This document shows positions 1 through 9,146 of a DNA stretch of 64,000 bases, in pieces. The notes under the pieces are model-generated. The model saw only the letters and a program-made list of their open reading frames with translations. It searched no databases and was not told the origin of the DNA. Origin of the DNA: PWXP01 sp040772845 (lineage in GTDB: Bacteria; Planctomycetota; Planctomycetia; Pirellulales; Thermoguttaceae); assembly GCA_040772845.1 (NCBI GenBank), contig JAXGXG010000001.1:1860001-1924000 (forward strand), in the 5' to 3' direction. Made by a program: the position numbers and the translations under genes. Numbering within the stretch: the first letter of the stretch is position 1; the number at the start of each line of letters is the position of its first letter.

Positions 1-2
1 AG

Positions 3-296
3 GTGACCTACCGGGGCAAGCCGGTGCCGGCCGGGATGATCACCTTCAGTCCGGACACGCGACGCGGGAACTCGGGACATCAGGGGTTCGCCGAGATTCG
101 CGACGGACAGTATAGCACCGGCAGCGGCAATGGCCGCGGGACGGTTGGCGGGCCACACATCGTCGCCGTACTCGGCTTCGACGGTGAGAACCCGACCGAG
201 GAATCGCCACACGGCCAGATGCTGTTCCCCGAATACCATCGCGAGTACGATCTGACCGAAAAGAACACCACACTGAACTTGTCGGCGTCCGAGTGA
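3..296 (+). CDS. Small secreted protein, 5' end outside window (partial)
   Basis: The last 97 residues of a protein that begins before the window; the GTG at base 3 is very likely an internal valine. The visible start, TYRGKPVPAGMITFSPD, matches the beta-strand pattern of the short transthyretin/carboxypeptidase-regulatory-like lipoproteins that planctomycetes carry in large numbers. In that family a signal peptide and a V-x-G-x-V strand normally precede this point. The C-terminus is acidic and ends after a strand-like NTTLNLSASE. No enzyme motif is visible and no function is known to me. It is followed after 73 bp by a GntR-type regulator gene on the same strand. Confidence 0.6.
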   Translation: MTYRGKPVPAGMITFSPDTRRGNSGHQGFAEIRDGQYSTGSGNGRGTVGGPHIVAVLGFDGENPTEESPHGQMLFPEYHREYDLTEKNTTLNLSASE

Positions 297-369
297 AAAC
301 CACCAATATGACCCGGGAATTGACTTCTTGAGGCATCTGGCGACAATGGACTGACGGAGGGAGATACCG

Positions 370-1437
370 ATGAGATCTTCGCGTATTGTACAACTGGCCG
401 ATCTGCTGGAGCAGGAGATCCGCCACTCGAAGCTGCAGCCAGGCGACCCGTATTTGAGCACCGACGACGCCGCGAGCAAGCTGCACGTGAGCACGCAGGC
501 GGCCAACAATGCGCTGCGCGTGCTGGTCAAGCGAGGCGTTATTCAGCGACGACGGCGCATCGGCACCTACATTGCCCGGTTGCCAGACGAGACCCCCCTC
601 TCCGCACTCCAACGCGTGCATCTGGTGGTTCACGAGAACTACCTGCGGCAAGAAGGACTGTTGGGCGACGGGCTTATGCTGGGTTTGCAGGGTGAGTTGC
701 CGGGCTCGCAGTTGCAGTTCAACTTCACCCCTCCGCACGACGGTCACGAGTTTGCGAACCGGCTCATTGCCGACGCGCTTCGGACCGACGGGGCCGAGGG
801 TTTCGTCCTGGTCCGCGCGCCGCTGGCCGTGCAGCGGATCATTGCTTCCAGCGGACTTCCGGCTGTGGTGTTCGGTTCGCTGCAGCCTTCGGTCCAGTCG
901 TTACCGTGGATCGATCGCGATCAGCGGCAGATCGGCGGTCTGCTGGGAAGTCATCTGCTCGCGTGCGGCTGCCGACAGATCGCCGCGCTGTTCCGGGCCG
1001 AGCTGGCGCCGGGCGATTTCATCACGCTCGACCAGATCCTGGCCGTGGCCGGCGCGGGAGGCATCAAGCCGTCGGATTTCACCATGCGAGCCCTGCCGGC
1101 CGACCTGGAGGCCATCAAGCACGCCGTCCTCCCCGTTCTGATCGAAGGGCGCCGCCCCCTGGGGCTGTTCTGCCGCAGCCACTTGCTGGCCGAAGGCGCA
1201 ATGCAGGCGGGAGAATTGGCAGGTCTCCAGCCGGGTCGCGACTTCGAACTCGTCGTGGCGGACGTCTACCGCAAGTCGAGCGATCCGCCGCCGCCCTACG
1301 CCTATGCACGCAGCACGGTCGACGCGGAACAGATTGGGCATCACATCGGCCGCATGCTCGCTCAGCAGGCACGTGGCGAACCGGTCGCCCCCGGGCACGA
1401 ATTGCTGCCGGTCGCACTCGAATTGCCGCATGTGTAG
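370..1437 (+). CDS. GntR-type regulator with LacI-like ligand-binding domain
   Basis: A 355-residue transcription factor. Residues 1-75 form a GntR winged helix: IVQLADLLEQEIRHSKLQPGD, then the recognition helix region STQAANNALRVLVKRG and the wing RRRRIGTYIA. The rest has the layout of a periplasmic-binding-protein-like sensor of the LacI type (VHLVVHENY, GFVLVRAP, GLPAVVFGS, and a late LGLFCRSHLLAEGAMQ segment), so a sugar-like effector is likely. The ATG has a strong ribosome site, GGAGGGAG at 356-363, with 6 bases of spacing. It ends 86 bp before the mutarotase-symporter gene on the same strand, which is its most likely target. The effector cannot be read from the sequence. Confidence 0.8.
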   Translation: MRSSRIVQLADLLEQEIRHSKLQPGDPYLSTDDAASKLHVSTQAANNALRVLVKRGVIQRRRRIGTYIARLPDETPLSALQRVHLVVHENYLRQEGLLGDGLMLGLQGELPGSQLQFNFTPPHDGHEFANRLIADALRTDGAEGFVLVRAPLAVQRIIASSGLPAVVFGSLQPSVQSLPWIDRDQRQIGGLLGSHLLACGCRQIAALFRAELAPGDFITLDQILAVAGAGGIKPSDFTMRALPADLEAIKHAVLPVLIEGRRPLGLFCRSHLLAEGAMQAGELAGLQPGRDFELVVADVYRKSSDPPPPYAYARSTVDAEQIGHHIGRMLAQQARGEPVAPGHELLPVALELPHV

Positions 1438-1523
1438 TCGGCTCTAGCGACACCACACAACGGCACCTCCTGCGAGGCGAGCAACAGGCATCAGCCCGTT
1501 CCTTCCACCGTATACGTCAGCCC

Positions 1524-4190
1524 ATGCGAACCATTTGCACACTGTTGCTATTTGCGATCTCGAGCACCCTGACCGAAGCGGCTGATGGTCCTCTCGACTG
1601 GAAGCCCCTGCCCAAGCTGCCAGATTCCCTCGGCGTTGCAGGTCCTTTTGTCGGTGTCCACAACGAGGCACTTATCGTCGCCGGCGGAGCCAATTTCCCA
1701 ACGGACGAAGGGGAAGACCTCTGGAAGGCCAAAAAGCAGTGGCACGATGAGGTTTGGGTGCTCACACGCGACGGACAAGGAGGCTTCACTTGGCGCGGTG
1801 GCTTTCGGTTGCCCTACAGCGTCGGCTACGGCGCTGTCGCCAGTACGCGTTTCGGCGTAGCGTGCCTGGGCGGTGAGGACGGCCGGCAAGTGTTCGACCA
1901 AGCCTTCTTGCTGACATGGAGCCCTGAGAAGCAGGCGATTGCCACACGTTCGCTTCCAAACCTGCCGCGTCCGATGGCATTCGGCGCGGCCGCGGCCATC
2001 GGTGACGTCGTCTATGTATTCGGCGGGCAGGTAGATCGCACCCTCGATAGCGCGAAGGCGGATTTCTGGCGAATGGATCTGTCTGTCCTCGACGGTTCAG
2101 GGCAGCCGCAGTGGGAACCGTTACCGCCACGGCCGGGCCCGGCTCGGGCGCTCCCTGTTGTCGCAGCCCAGCATAACGGGTTCGAACCGTGCGTCTATAT
2201 CATGGGCGGAAGGCATGTGGCCGACGCTCCCGCGGCAGGAATGGATATCGTTCCGCTTAACGACATCTACGAGTTCTGCCCGCAGCGCTACGATCCGACC
2301 GCCTACGATCCGGCCACCGGCGACTATCGCGGCAAAGGCCTGTACGCAACGCCATGGCGACGCCGCGCCGATCTGCCGCAACCGGTCATGGCAGGTACGG
2401 CCATCGCCGTGGGGCAGTCGCACGTCTACGTCATAAGCGGCGATACGGGCGCCCTGTGGACACAGACCGAGCAGCTCAAGGACGAACATCCCGGTTTTGA
2501 ACCAACGAGTTGGGCCTACCACACGATTACCGACACATGGACCGCAGGCCCGCCAATACCGGCCAACCAGGTAACGACGCCTGCGGTACGGTGGGGCGAT
2601 GGTTTCGTGTTGGCCTCCGGCGAGGTCCGGCCGCGGCATCGCACGCCGGCCGTCTGGTTCATCCACGCGGAGCCGACGGCGAGTACGTTCGGACCGGTCA
2701 ACTTCAGCGTGCTGGTCATTTACCTGGTGGCGATGGTGGGCGTCGGCGTCTGGTTCGCTGCGAGGAACCGCAGTACCGACGACTTCTTTCGCGGCGGGCA
2801 GCGCGTTCCATGGTGGGTGGCCGGCATGAGCATTTACGCCACGATGCTCAGTTCCATCACCTATATGTCGATTCCGGCAAAGGCCTTCGCACAGGACTGG
2901 GTCTACCTGGTCGGCAACTTCGCCATACTGGCCGTGGCGCCCGTGGCCGTGTACGTGGCGATGCCCTTCTTCCGCCGTATCGACGCAACCAGTGCCTACG
3001 AATACCTCGACAAACGATTCAACTTCGGCATGAGGCTGTTCGGCAGCGGGTCGTTCACGCTCTTTCACATTTGCCGCATGGGCATTGTCATGTCGCTGGC
3101 AGGTTTGGCATTGGCCGCGGTTACGCCTCTTACGCCGGTGCAATGCGTCCTATTGATCGGCCTGCTGAGTGTTGCCTACTGCACGTTGGGTGGCGTCGAG
3201 GCCGTGGTGTGGACCGATACGATCCAGACCTTCGTTTTGTTGGGCGGCGCGATTCTGTGCCTCATTCTCATGGTTTCCGGCGCGGAAGGAAGCCTTTCCG
3301 ACGTCCTCAGGACCGCCTGGGAAAGCGACAAGTTCCGGCTGGCCAATCTGCATTGGGACATTACCAGCGCGAATCTCGCCCTCCTGGTGATCGTTCTGGG
3401 CGGGCTCGGTCAGCAATTCGCTTCGTACACCTCCGACCAGGCTGTGGTGCAACGCTATATGACCACCCCCGACGAGAAACAGGCCGCGCGGGCCATTTGG
3501 ACCAACGCCCTGATGGCCGTGCCAGGCTCTGTGCTCTTCTTTGGCATGGGCGCCGGGCTGTATGTATTCTATAAGGCGAATCCCGACAAGCTCGATCCCA
3601 CGTTCAGTACCGACCAGATCTTGCCGCTGTTCATCTCGCATGAATTGCCCGTCGGCATTGCAGGTGTGGTTGTGGCCGGGATCTTCGCTGCGGCGCAATC
3701 GACCATTTCGACCAGCATGAATAGCACGGCCACGACGGTAGTGACCGACTTCCTGCGGCCGTTCGGAACTTTGCGAAACGAACGCGGCTACCTGATTGCG
3801 GCACGGGCCACGACGCTCCTTTTGGGGTGTGGCGGCACGCTGCTGGGGCTTTGGTTCGTCAATCCCGCCATCCGTTCGCTCTGGGACCAGTTCCTCGCGG
3901 TGATTGGCCTCTTCATGGGAGTCTTGGGCGGCCTGTTCTGCCTGGGCATGTTCACCACGCGAGCCAACGGACTCGGCGCCGCCGTCGGCGCCTTCTGCGG
4001 GGTCGCCGCCATGCTGCTTACCGCCAGATGGACCGCCGTACAAGGCTACCTGTACGCCGCCGTGGGCATCAGCGTCTGCTTCATCACCGGTTATGCGGCC
4101 AGTCTGCTGACACCTTCACCGGGCGAAAAGACAAACGGCTTGACCATTTACACGCTCCGCAGGCATCCCCCAAAAACGGGCCAAAGCTGA
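1524..4190 (+). CDS. Kelch mutarotase fused to sodium/solute symporter
   Basis: An 888-residue fusion. Residues 1-20 are a signal peptide (MRTICTLLLFAISSTLTEA). Residues about 22-385 are a six-bladed kelch propeller of the cyclically permuted mutarotase type related to NanM, with repeated GG-x-V-x-V blades such as VYVFGGQVDRT and YIMGGRH. From about residue 388 a sodium:solute symporter domain begins (NFSVLVIYLVAMVGVGVWFA) with roughly 12-13 membrane helices to the end. The architecture suggests a periplasmic propeller that equilibrates sugar anomers and hands them to the transporter. Sialic acid or a related sugar is plausible but unproven. The open frame runs upstream to 906, but ATG 1524 is the first start that gives a signal peptide. 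Base use is uniform across the fusion, so this is not an assembly join. Confidence 0.82.
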   Translation: MRTICTLLLFAISSTLTEAADGPLDWKPLPKLPDSLGVAGPFVGVHNEALIVAGGANFPTDEGEDLWKAKKQWHDEVWVLTRDGQGGFTWRGGFRLPYSVGYGAVASTRFGVACLGGEDGRQVFDQAFLLTWSPEKQAIATRSLPNLPRPMAFGAAAAIGDVVYVFGGQVDRTLDSAKADFWRMDLSVLDGSGQPQWEPLPPRPGPARALPVVAAQHNGFEPCVYIMGGRHVADAPAAGMDIVPLNDIYEFCPQRYDPTAYDPATGDYRGKGLYATPWRRRADLPQPVMAGTAIAVGQSHVYVISGDTGALWTQTEQLKDEHPGFEPTSWAYHTITDTWTAGPPIPANQVTTPAVRWGDGFVLASGEVRPRHRTPAVWFIHAEPTASTFGPVNFSVLVIYLVAMVGVGVWFAARNRSTDDFFRGGQRVPWWVAGMSIYATMLSSITYMSIPAKAFAQDWVYLVGNFAILAVAPVAVYVAMPFFRRIDATSAYEYLDKRFNFGMRLFGSGSFTLFHICRMGIVMSLAGLALAAVTPLTPVQCVLLIGLLSVAYCTLGGVEAVVWTDTIQTFVLLGGAILCLILMVSGAEGSLSDVLRTAWESDKFRLANLHWDITSANLALLVIVLGGLGQQFASYTSDQAVVQRYMTTPDEKQAARAIWTNALMAVPGSVLFFGMGAGLYVFYKANPDKLDPTFSTDQILPLFISHELPVGIAGVVVAGIFAAAQSTISTSMNSTATTVVTDFLRPFGTLRNERGYLIAARATTLLLGCGGTLLGLWFVNPAIRSLWDQFLAVIGLFMGVLGGLFCLGMFTTRANGLGAAVGAFCGVAAMLLTARWTAVQGYLYAAVGISVCFITGYAASLLTPSPGEKTNGLTIYTLRRHPPKTGQS

Positions 4191-4707
4191 CCGGCGCCAA
4201 ATCTCCAGATGCCAGTAGGATCAGCAATCTGCGACGGAACATTCGTTGCTCCTTCGCTGCCAGCGGGAGGCGCAGCCGTCCTCGCGTCTTTCAGGCCATT
4301 GGTTTTGTCGGCGAACACCACTCCTCAGACGCGGCCTATAGGCTGTCGCCTGCAGGAGACGGTTCGGCATCCTCATTGCAGAGCCTACGTGAGTATTCTG
4401 ACGTCGAGTCCTTCATGCCTTCATAGAGCCAGACCAGTGTCCGGCATTTCGAACGCCTCGTTTCAGGTCCTTAAGGGACCCACTCGCTTGCGCTTCGAGC
4501 TTCTGCGCGCTGGCGCGTCCGGCATACAAGTACGCAGCGCGAGCAAGTGGATCGAGTGTTTCGGGACCTTGTGGACCTTGCATACCCTCGCGCGGCTCAG
4601 CGCACAACCAGCCGGACGACATGGGAAAAGGGCACTTCCGCTTTTGGGTGCAGAATTACCTGACGCGTTGCAGAACCCGGATGCTGAGACATCCGGAACC
4701 ACTCACT
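4191..4707. other. Gene-free stretch between convergent genes, with one family A repeat
   Basis: No supportable gene lies between the symporter gene and the leftward DUF1080-ThuA gene. Positions 4443-4553 hold a single copy, in reverse orientation, of the 110-bp repeat that is tandemly arrayed near 45 kb. The short open frames here run through the repeat on both strands and look non-coding. Confidence 0.6.
4443..4553 (-). repeat. Dispersed repeat family A, single copy
   Basis: Shares the blocks GGTCCTTAAGGGACCCACTC, GCGCTTCGAGCTTCTGCGCG and GAGCAAGTGGATC with the tandem array at 44851-45283 (reverse orientation there) and with 34602-34692. The edges are inferred by eye from the limits of the similarity. 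Confidence 0.75.
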
Positions 4708-6291
4708 CTATTGCGGGGCGTACAGAGCCTTGGCTTTCTCTTCGGTGAAGCCGTCGGGTTGCGGGTAATCCTGTCCTTTGAGTAACTCTTCGTAGGTGGG
4801 CGTCTTGGAGGGAACGCCGCCTTCGGGAATATCGAGGCCGGCTGTCCAGGCAAGGCCGTTGAGCACGAACGTGCGGAAGTCATCTTGGGCCCAGGCCCAA
4901 TGCCAATGACCGCCCGTGAAGCCGAACCCTCGCCCGCCGTCGGGCCGCTCACGCACCCAACCGAGATGCTCCGGCTGGCCGCGCCCGGCACGGACCGTGG
5001 GGTTATTGCTGTGCGGACCGTCAGGCCGCTCGCGAGTGCTGTCGGGCGGAATGGCCGTCAGCAGCGGCGTTACACCTTCCATATTCGGGCGAAATCGCAT
5101 GTGGTAGTACCACTCGTCCTGGAGCGCAAACGGCTCGACGCCGCGCGTGACCGCGTGCTCGGGAATCTGCTTGAAGTGGGCCGTCCACCATGGATTGACC
5201 GACCAGTGCGTCTCAAAATAGCCGCCAATCCAGTCGAGGAATTGCTTTCCCGCCTGCTCCTTGGGAACCTCCACGCCATAGTGCAGGCAGGCGAGGCCCA
5301 CACCCTTTTTCATGAGTGGTCCGACCTGGTCGAGATGCGGGAGGATCGGATGCCCGCCGCCGCCGTTGGCGTACACGACAATGGCGTCGGCCCCGTCGAA
5401 CGCGTTGGCGTCTTCCGGCCAACCGTTTTCGTACACGACCGTTTCGACGGGCAAGCCGCTTTCCTCCAGGCATTTGGCAAGTAGGTGGCAGCCGGCGTTG
5501 TGCTCGTGACCGCCGTAACCGTGGCTAGCCGTCCCGGCGACGAACACTACCCGCTTTTTTTTTTCGCTATCGACCTTTGCATTCGCGTCGGCAGTCGCCA
5601 GTTCCTTCAATTGCACGTTGCGGAACTCGACCTTCATGGGCGGACCGGCGTGCAGTTGGAAACCGATAAGCCCCTTGGCCCGACGCATTTCTGCGTCTTC
5701 GTCGGTCACCTCGGACATGGTAGCACCGTTGATCTTCTCGGTAATGGTCCAGCCGCGTGCAATAATATGGTACTCGTTCCAGCCGGTCAAATCGATCTTC
5801 TTGAGCAGTTCGGCAGGATCGCCGACCGTGCCGACAACCTTCGGCTTATGGTCATCGCCAATCACCGTGCGGTCGCCGCGCATGGCGAGGATTCCGCGGA
5901 ACCGTTCGCCGTAGCAGATGCCCATGTACTTCCCGCTGCTCTCCATATCGGCCTGGTAACCGCCGAGAACCCACTTGCCCGCTTCGAAGCTGCGGACCTG
6001 AATGCCCGAGTTGTGGTTGGTAAGTTTGAACTCTGCCTTCAGTTCGAAATCGCCCGGTTCACCACCGCGCCAAATGAGAAACGTATTGCCCTTCGTGGGA
6101 TTCTCCGCCGTCGTCTGGCCCACAATACAACCATCTTTGACGCTCCAGAACGCCGGGTTACCATCCCAGCCGTCCAGCGTCTTCCCGTCGAAGATGGGCC
6201 GGAACCCGTCTTCAGCGGCCCACAAAGTAGAACCGGCCGCGGCAAAGACTGCAGCCAGAAGGCAAATCGTCCGTAACGTCGCAAATCGCAT
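4708..6291 (-). CDS. Secreted DUF1080 (3-keto-disaccharide hydrolase-like) plus ThuA protein
   Basis: A 527-residue secreted protein. Residues 1-24 are a signal peptide (MRFATLRTICLLAAVFAAAG, then Ala-rich to LWA). Residues about 27-205 are a DUF1080 concanavalin-like domain with the hallmark FRPIFDGKTLDGW, the SVKDGCIVG strand and FELKAEFKL. Residues about 245-510 are a ThuA glutamine-amidotransferase-fold domain (RVVFVAGTASHGYGGHEHNA, ACLHYGVE, GGYFETHW). DUF1080 proteins act on 3-keto-disaccharides or bind sugars; ThuA is tied to trehalose catabolism. A periplasmic sugar role is inferred. The start at 6291 has GGAGG 8 bases upstream; the frame is open to 6678 but the signal peptide fixes the start. 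It follows the kinase-like gene by 160 bp. Confidence 0.85.
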   Translation of the reverse strand: MRFATLRTICLLAAVFAAAGSTLWAAEDGFRPIFDGKTLDGWDGNPAFWSVKDGCIVGQTTAENPTKGNTFLIWRGGEPGDFELKAEFKLTNHNSGIQVRSFEAGKWVLGGYQADMESSGKYMGICYGERFRGILAMRGDRTVIGDDHKPKVVGTVGDPAELLKKIDLTGWNEYHIIARGWTITEKINGATMSEVTDEDAEMRRAKGLIGFQLHAGPPMKVEFRNVQLKELATADANAKVDSEKKKRVVFVAGTASHGYGGHEHNAGCHLLAKCLEESGLPVETVVYENGWPEDANAFDGADAIVVYANGGGGHPILPHLDQVGPLMKKGVGLACLHYGVEVPKEQAGKQFLDWIGGYFETHWSVNPWWTAHFKQIPEHAVTRGVEPFALQDEWYYHMRFRPNMEGVTPLLTAIPPDSTRERPDGPHSNNPTVRAGRGQPEHLGWVRERPDGGRGFGFTGGHWHWAWAQDDFRTFVLNGLAWTAGLDIPEGGVPSKTPTYEELLKGQDYPQPDGFTEEKAKALYAPQ

Positions 6292-6451
6292 GGTGGGATC
6301 CTCCAGGGGAAAGGGACGCAGGCAAGACCGCGCCTGCACGAGAGACACGGCCGCCCGACAGCGGCAGGTCGCCGCAACTCGCCGAATTCTACAACTGACG
6401 GAGGGAGGGCACAAGTGGCCGGTCCGGCAGTCTGCGGAAGTCGGCCGGCAG

Positions 6452-8938
6452 TTAACGGCCTGGATCCTGCGGCTTCGGCAAGTCCGGGATTCGTTCGAAA
6501 TCGCAGCCGGGAGCATCGGCCGTACGTAAAGGAGCGTTCCAACGGAGTGGCCGGTGGTTCGCCAGGCCACCGCCAGTCGGACCGGCGAACTCGACCTCGC
6601 TGAGCACCAAACCGGCAATGGGAATACCACTATCGTCAAGCGGTTCCGGCGCGCCTTCGCTGCGACGCTGCATGGCAACCGAAATTCCGGGCGTGACCAG
6701 TGCGCCTTCGCCTTCCCACGTCAGATTGCGCAATAGCGGTTCCGGATCACCTCCACCATGCAGCAGCACGAGCGTTCCACCTTCCGTCGGCGCGAAGACA
6801 CTCCGCTCAGCCCGGACAAGCACGCGCCCCGACACCAGGCCGGCGGACGATTCCACACGGCATTGCCAGAGCGCCGACGCGCCCCGTAGCGTCACCTGCT
6901 GAAGTACGAGGTTGATCGAGTCCTCGGCCCGCGGCTCTTGCGGCGAGTGGACCAAGGGGCCCGGTCCCAGGTGTAAGGAACTGACGAACTCGACGCGCAC
7001 CGCACCCTGCGCCCGGCATTCGAGTGCCGCCGCCACGTTTTGAAAAACACAATTGGTGAAACGAATGGAACCGCTGGGCAGCGCAAGGGTATCGGCCTGC
7101 TGTGCGGGCGGGTGGCTCCATCGAACGGCAGTCGGCATGCCTGTAGCGCTGGCCTGCACGGTGAACGTGCAGTTTTCCAGTCGAACGTTCCCGCACTCAA
7201 CCACGATCATCGCGGCCTCGGTGGCAGACGCCTGGTTCCAGACGAAGTCGATGCCCTCCAGTACGATCGGCTGCTGGCTGGCTGCGTCGTCGACGGTAAC
7301 GCGCAGCCCGGTTGCCGGAACGGTCCACTGCAGACGGGCGCCATTTGCCCCCGTGACGAGCTGTCCTGGACGCAGAGTGAGCGGTTGACGCCGCTGCAGT
7401 TCAGCCGGATCGAGTACCTGATCGTTCATCGGGAGGTCTGCCGTCGGCCGTGCGTTTGCCGTGACAGCGATATGGGCATTTGCATCGCGTTGGCTGGGAA
7501 CGGCCGTTTCGTCCGATTCACTCAGGTACGCGGCGGGCACGACTTTGCGATCGGGCGTCTTCGACGCTGCATTCGGCGAGGGCATCCCTGGTGATGTTGG
7601 CGAATCCCCCGATTGTGCCGCGGTTTGCGTCTGCTGGGCGATCTCGCTAGGAGCTTGGGATTCGGCCTTTTTCTCCTGCACGGCGCGCCAGATAGGCCAT
7701 GCCGCGATCAGCAGTGCCGCCGTCAGCGCGAGGCCTATGGCTGCCGACTGCACAAGCCGTCGCGGCTGCTTCGGCACGATCGGCGCACGCATCGAAGGCC
7801 AGCCCAGACGAGGACTTTCGGCTGCGCGCAACGCTCGTCGAAGCGCCCGCCCTCCCTGGGCCGTCGGAGACCCAAGCAACCCGGCAAGCTCGGCTGCACT
7901 CTTCGGACGACGATGCGGTTCCGGTCGTGTGCAGGCAAGAAGTGCCTCGGCGAGGATCGTGGGCGTATCGGGCGCAAGGGTGCGCGGATCGGTAATATCG
8001 GCTTCGTGAGCCGCACGGAGCTTTGCCAGACTATCGCCTCCGCCCAACGGTGCTCGGCCGCACAGCAGATGCCACCACACGCAACCGCAGGCGTACAGAT
8101 CGGCCGCCATGCTGGGCGGCGTCCCCTGTGCGACGCGTTCCGGCGCCAGATAGTCGAACGCTTCGGGGGGCAGGTCGGCCAGAGAGTAGCCTTCCTCCGG
8201 ACGAAGTACGCCGCGTACGCCCGGCAACGGCATCAACGTGCGGCCATCATCCGCCAGCCATAGGTTTGATGTAGCAATGTCGCCGTGACACAATCCTGCA
8301 GTTTCGAGCTGGGCCAACTCCGCAACCATCGTCCGGGCAATCTCCTCGACGGCCACAGCAGGCATCCGGCCGTGGGCAACAAGCCAGTCGGCGGCCGACC
8401 GGCCTGGGGCCCAGTCCGCGGCAATCCAAAGACGAACCGCGCCGGCCGGTCGGCAGGTATCCGGTCTGCCCACTGGGCAGACCGGTGGGGTGGAATCCTG
8501 CTCGACCTGACCGGCTGCGATCGGAAGAATGCCGTCTTCGGTGTACAACGGAGCAGCCGCTTCGACCAGTTCCCGCAGGCGGGCAGCCGCTTCCTGCGCG
8601 GCCCGACCGTCACGCCAGTCCACGATCAGGCGGACTTCATGGCCGGATTCGATATGCCGTGCGCGAAAGGCGCGCGCATACAGGCAATCGGCCAAAGGCT
8701 CGGTCACAGCGTAGGGGCCCACCTTCAGTGATGCACCACGACCTGCAGCAATCTCACCTGCTTGCCACCGTGTGATTACGCCACACTGGGCCAGGGCATC
8801 CAGCCAAATCGAATCGAACTGGGGAAGCTGCCGGCCCATGCGGCGTACTTGCCTGCCTGCCCGACGAATCCGCCTGGCATCGGCCCGGCCGATCGCCTTG
8901 AGGAGTTCGGTAATATGCGGCGGCGGGGCAAAGGACAT
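6452..8938 (-). CDS. Membrane-anchored degenerate Ser/Thr kinase with beta-helix ectodomain
   Basis: An 828-residue protein. Residues about 75-355 have a kinase-like fold, but key residues are lost. The catalytic loop reads HGDIATSN (218-225) instead of HRDxxxxN. The DFG position reads LMPLPG, so the metal-binding Asp is absent. The VAVK lysine region is LIVDWRD. The APE motif (265-267) and the following D-LYACGCVWW helix are kept. Residues about 397-417 are one transmembrane helix. The C-terminal 350 residues carry repeated beta-helix coils (VRLENCTFTV, IRFTNCVFQN, VRVEFVSSL). A cytoplasmic pseudokinase signalling to or from a periplasmic beta-helix is inferred. No clear ribosome site precedes ATG 8938. 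Confidence 0.75.
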   Translation of the reverse strand: MSFAPPPHITELLKAIGRADARRIRRAGRQVRRMGRQLPQFDSIWLDALAQCGVITRWQAGEIAAGRGASLKVGPYAVTEPLADCLYARAFRARHIESGHEVRLIVDWRDGRAAQEAAARLRELVEAAAPLYTEDGILPIAAGQVEQDSTPPVCPVGRPDTCRPAGAVRLWIAADWAPGRSAADWLVAHGRMPAVAVEEIARTMVAELAQLETAGLCHGDIATSNLWLADDGRTLMPLPGVRGVLRPEEGYSLADLPPEAFDYLAPERVAQGTPPSMAADLYACGCVWWHLLCGRAPLGGGDSLAKLRAAHEADITDPRTLAPDTPTILAEALLACTRPEPHRRPKSAAELAGLLGSPTAQGGRALRRALRAAESPRLGWPSMRAPIVPKQPRRLVQSAAIGLALTAALLIAAWPIWRAVQEKKAESQAPSEIAQQTQTAAQSGDSPTSPGMPSPNAASKTPDRKVVPAAYLSESDETAVPSQRDANAHIAVTANARPTADLPMNDQVLDPAELQRRQPLTLRPGQLVTGANGARLQWTVPATGLRVTVDDAASQQPIVLEGIDFVWNQASATEAAMIVVECGNVRLENCTFTVQASATGMPTAVRWSHPPAQQADTLALPSGSIRFTNCVFQNVAAALECRAQGAVRVEFVSSLHLGPGPLVHSPQEPRAEDSINLVLQQVTLRGASALWQCRVESSAGLVSGRVLVRAERSVFAPTEGGTLVLLHGGGDPEPLLRNLTWEGEGALVTPGISVAMQRRSEGAPEPLDDSGIPIAGLVLSEVEFAGPTGGGLANHRPLRWNAPLRTADAPGCDFERIPDLPKPQDPGR

Positions 8939-9146
8939 GAAGTGCGTTAAGCTACAGGACTGTGGTTGGGTGACGCTGCCCGATCGGAACGACGATTCGG
9001 ACGGTTCGATTCTGCTATTCTTCCTGGCGTTCGAAACGCCATAACTGGGGCGTTATGCCAGTACCCTATTGTCGCTGGGGCATCCGATTGCCACAAGGCC
9101 GGATTTGCCAGTCTGCGAACATGCCAATACGTCAGCCCCAGGATGC

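Noticed and set aside
2165..2185. tRNA T-arm-like GGGTTCGAACC
   Set aside because: It lies inside the kelch coding sequence and no acceptor or anticodon arm can be built around it.
906..4190. One 1094-residue protein starting at 906
   Set aside because: The first 206 codons overlap the GntR-type gene in another frame and encode nothing family-like. ATG 1524 begins a clean signal peptide and kelch domain.
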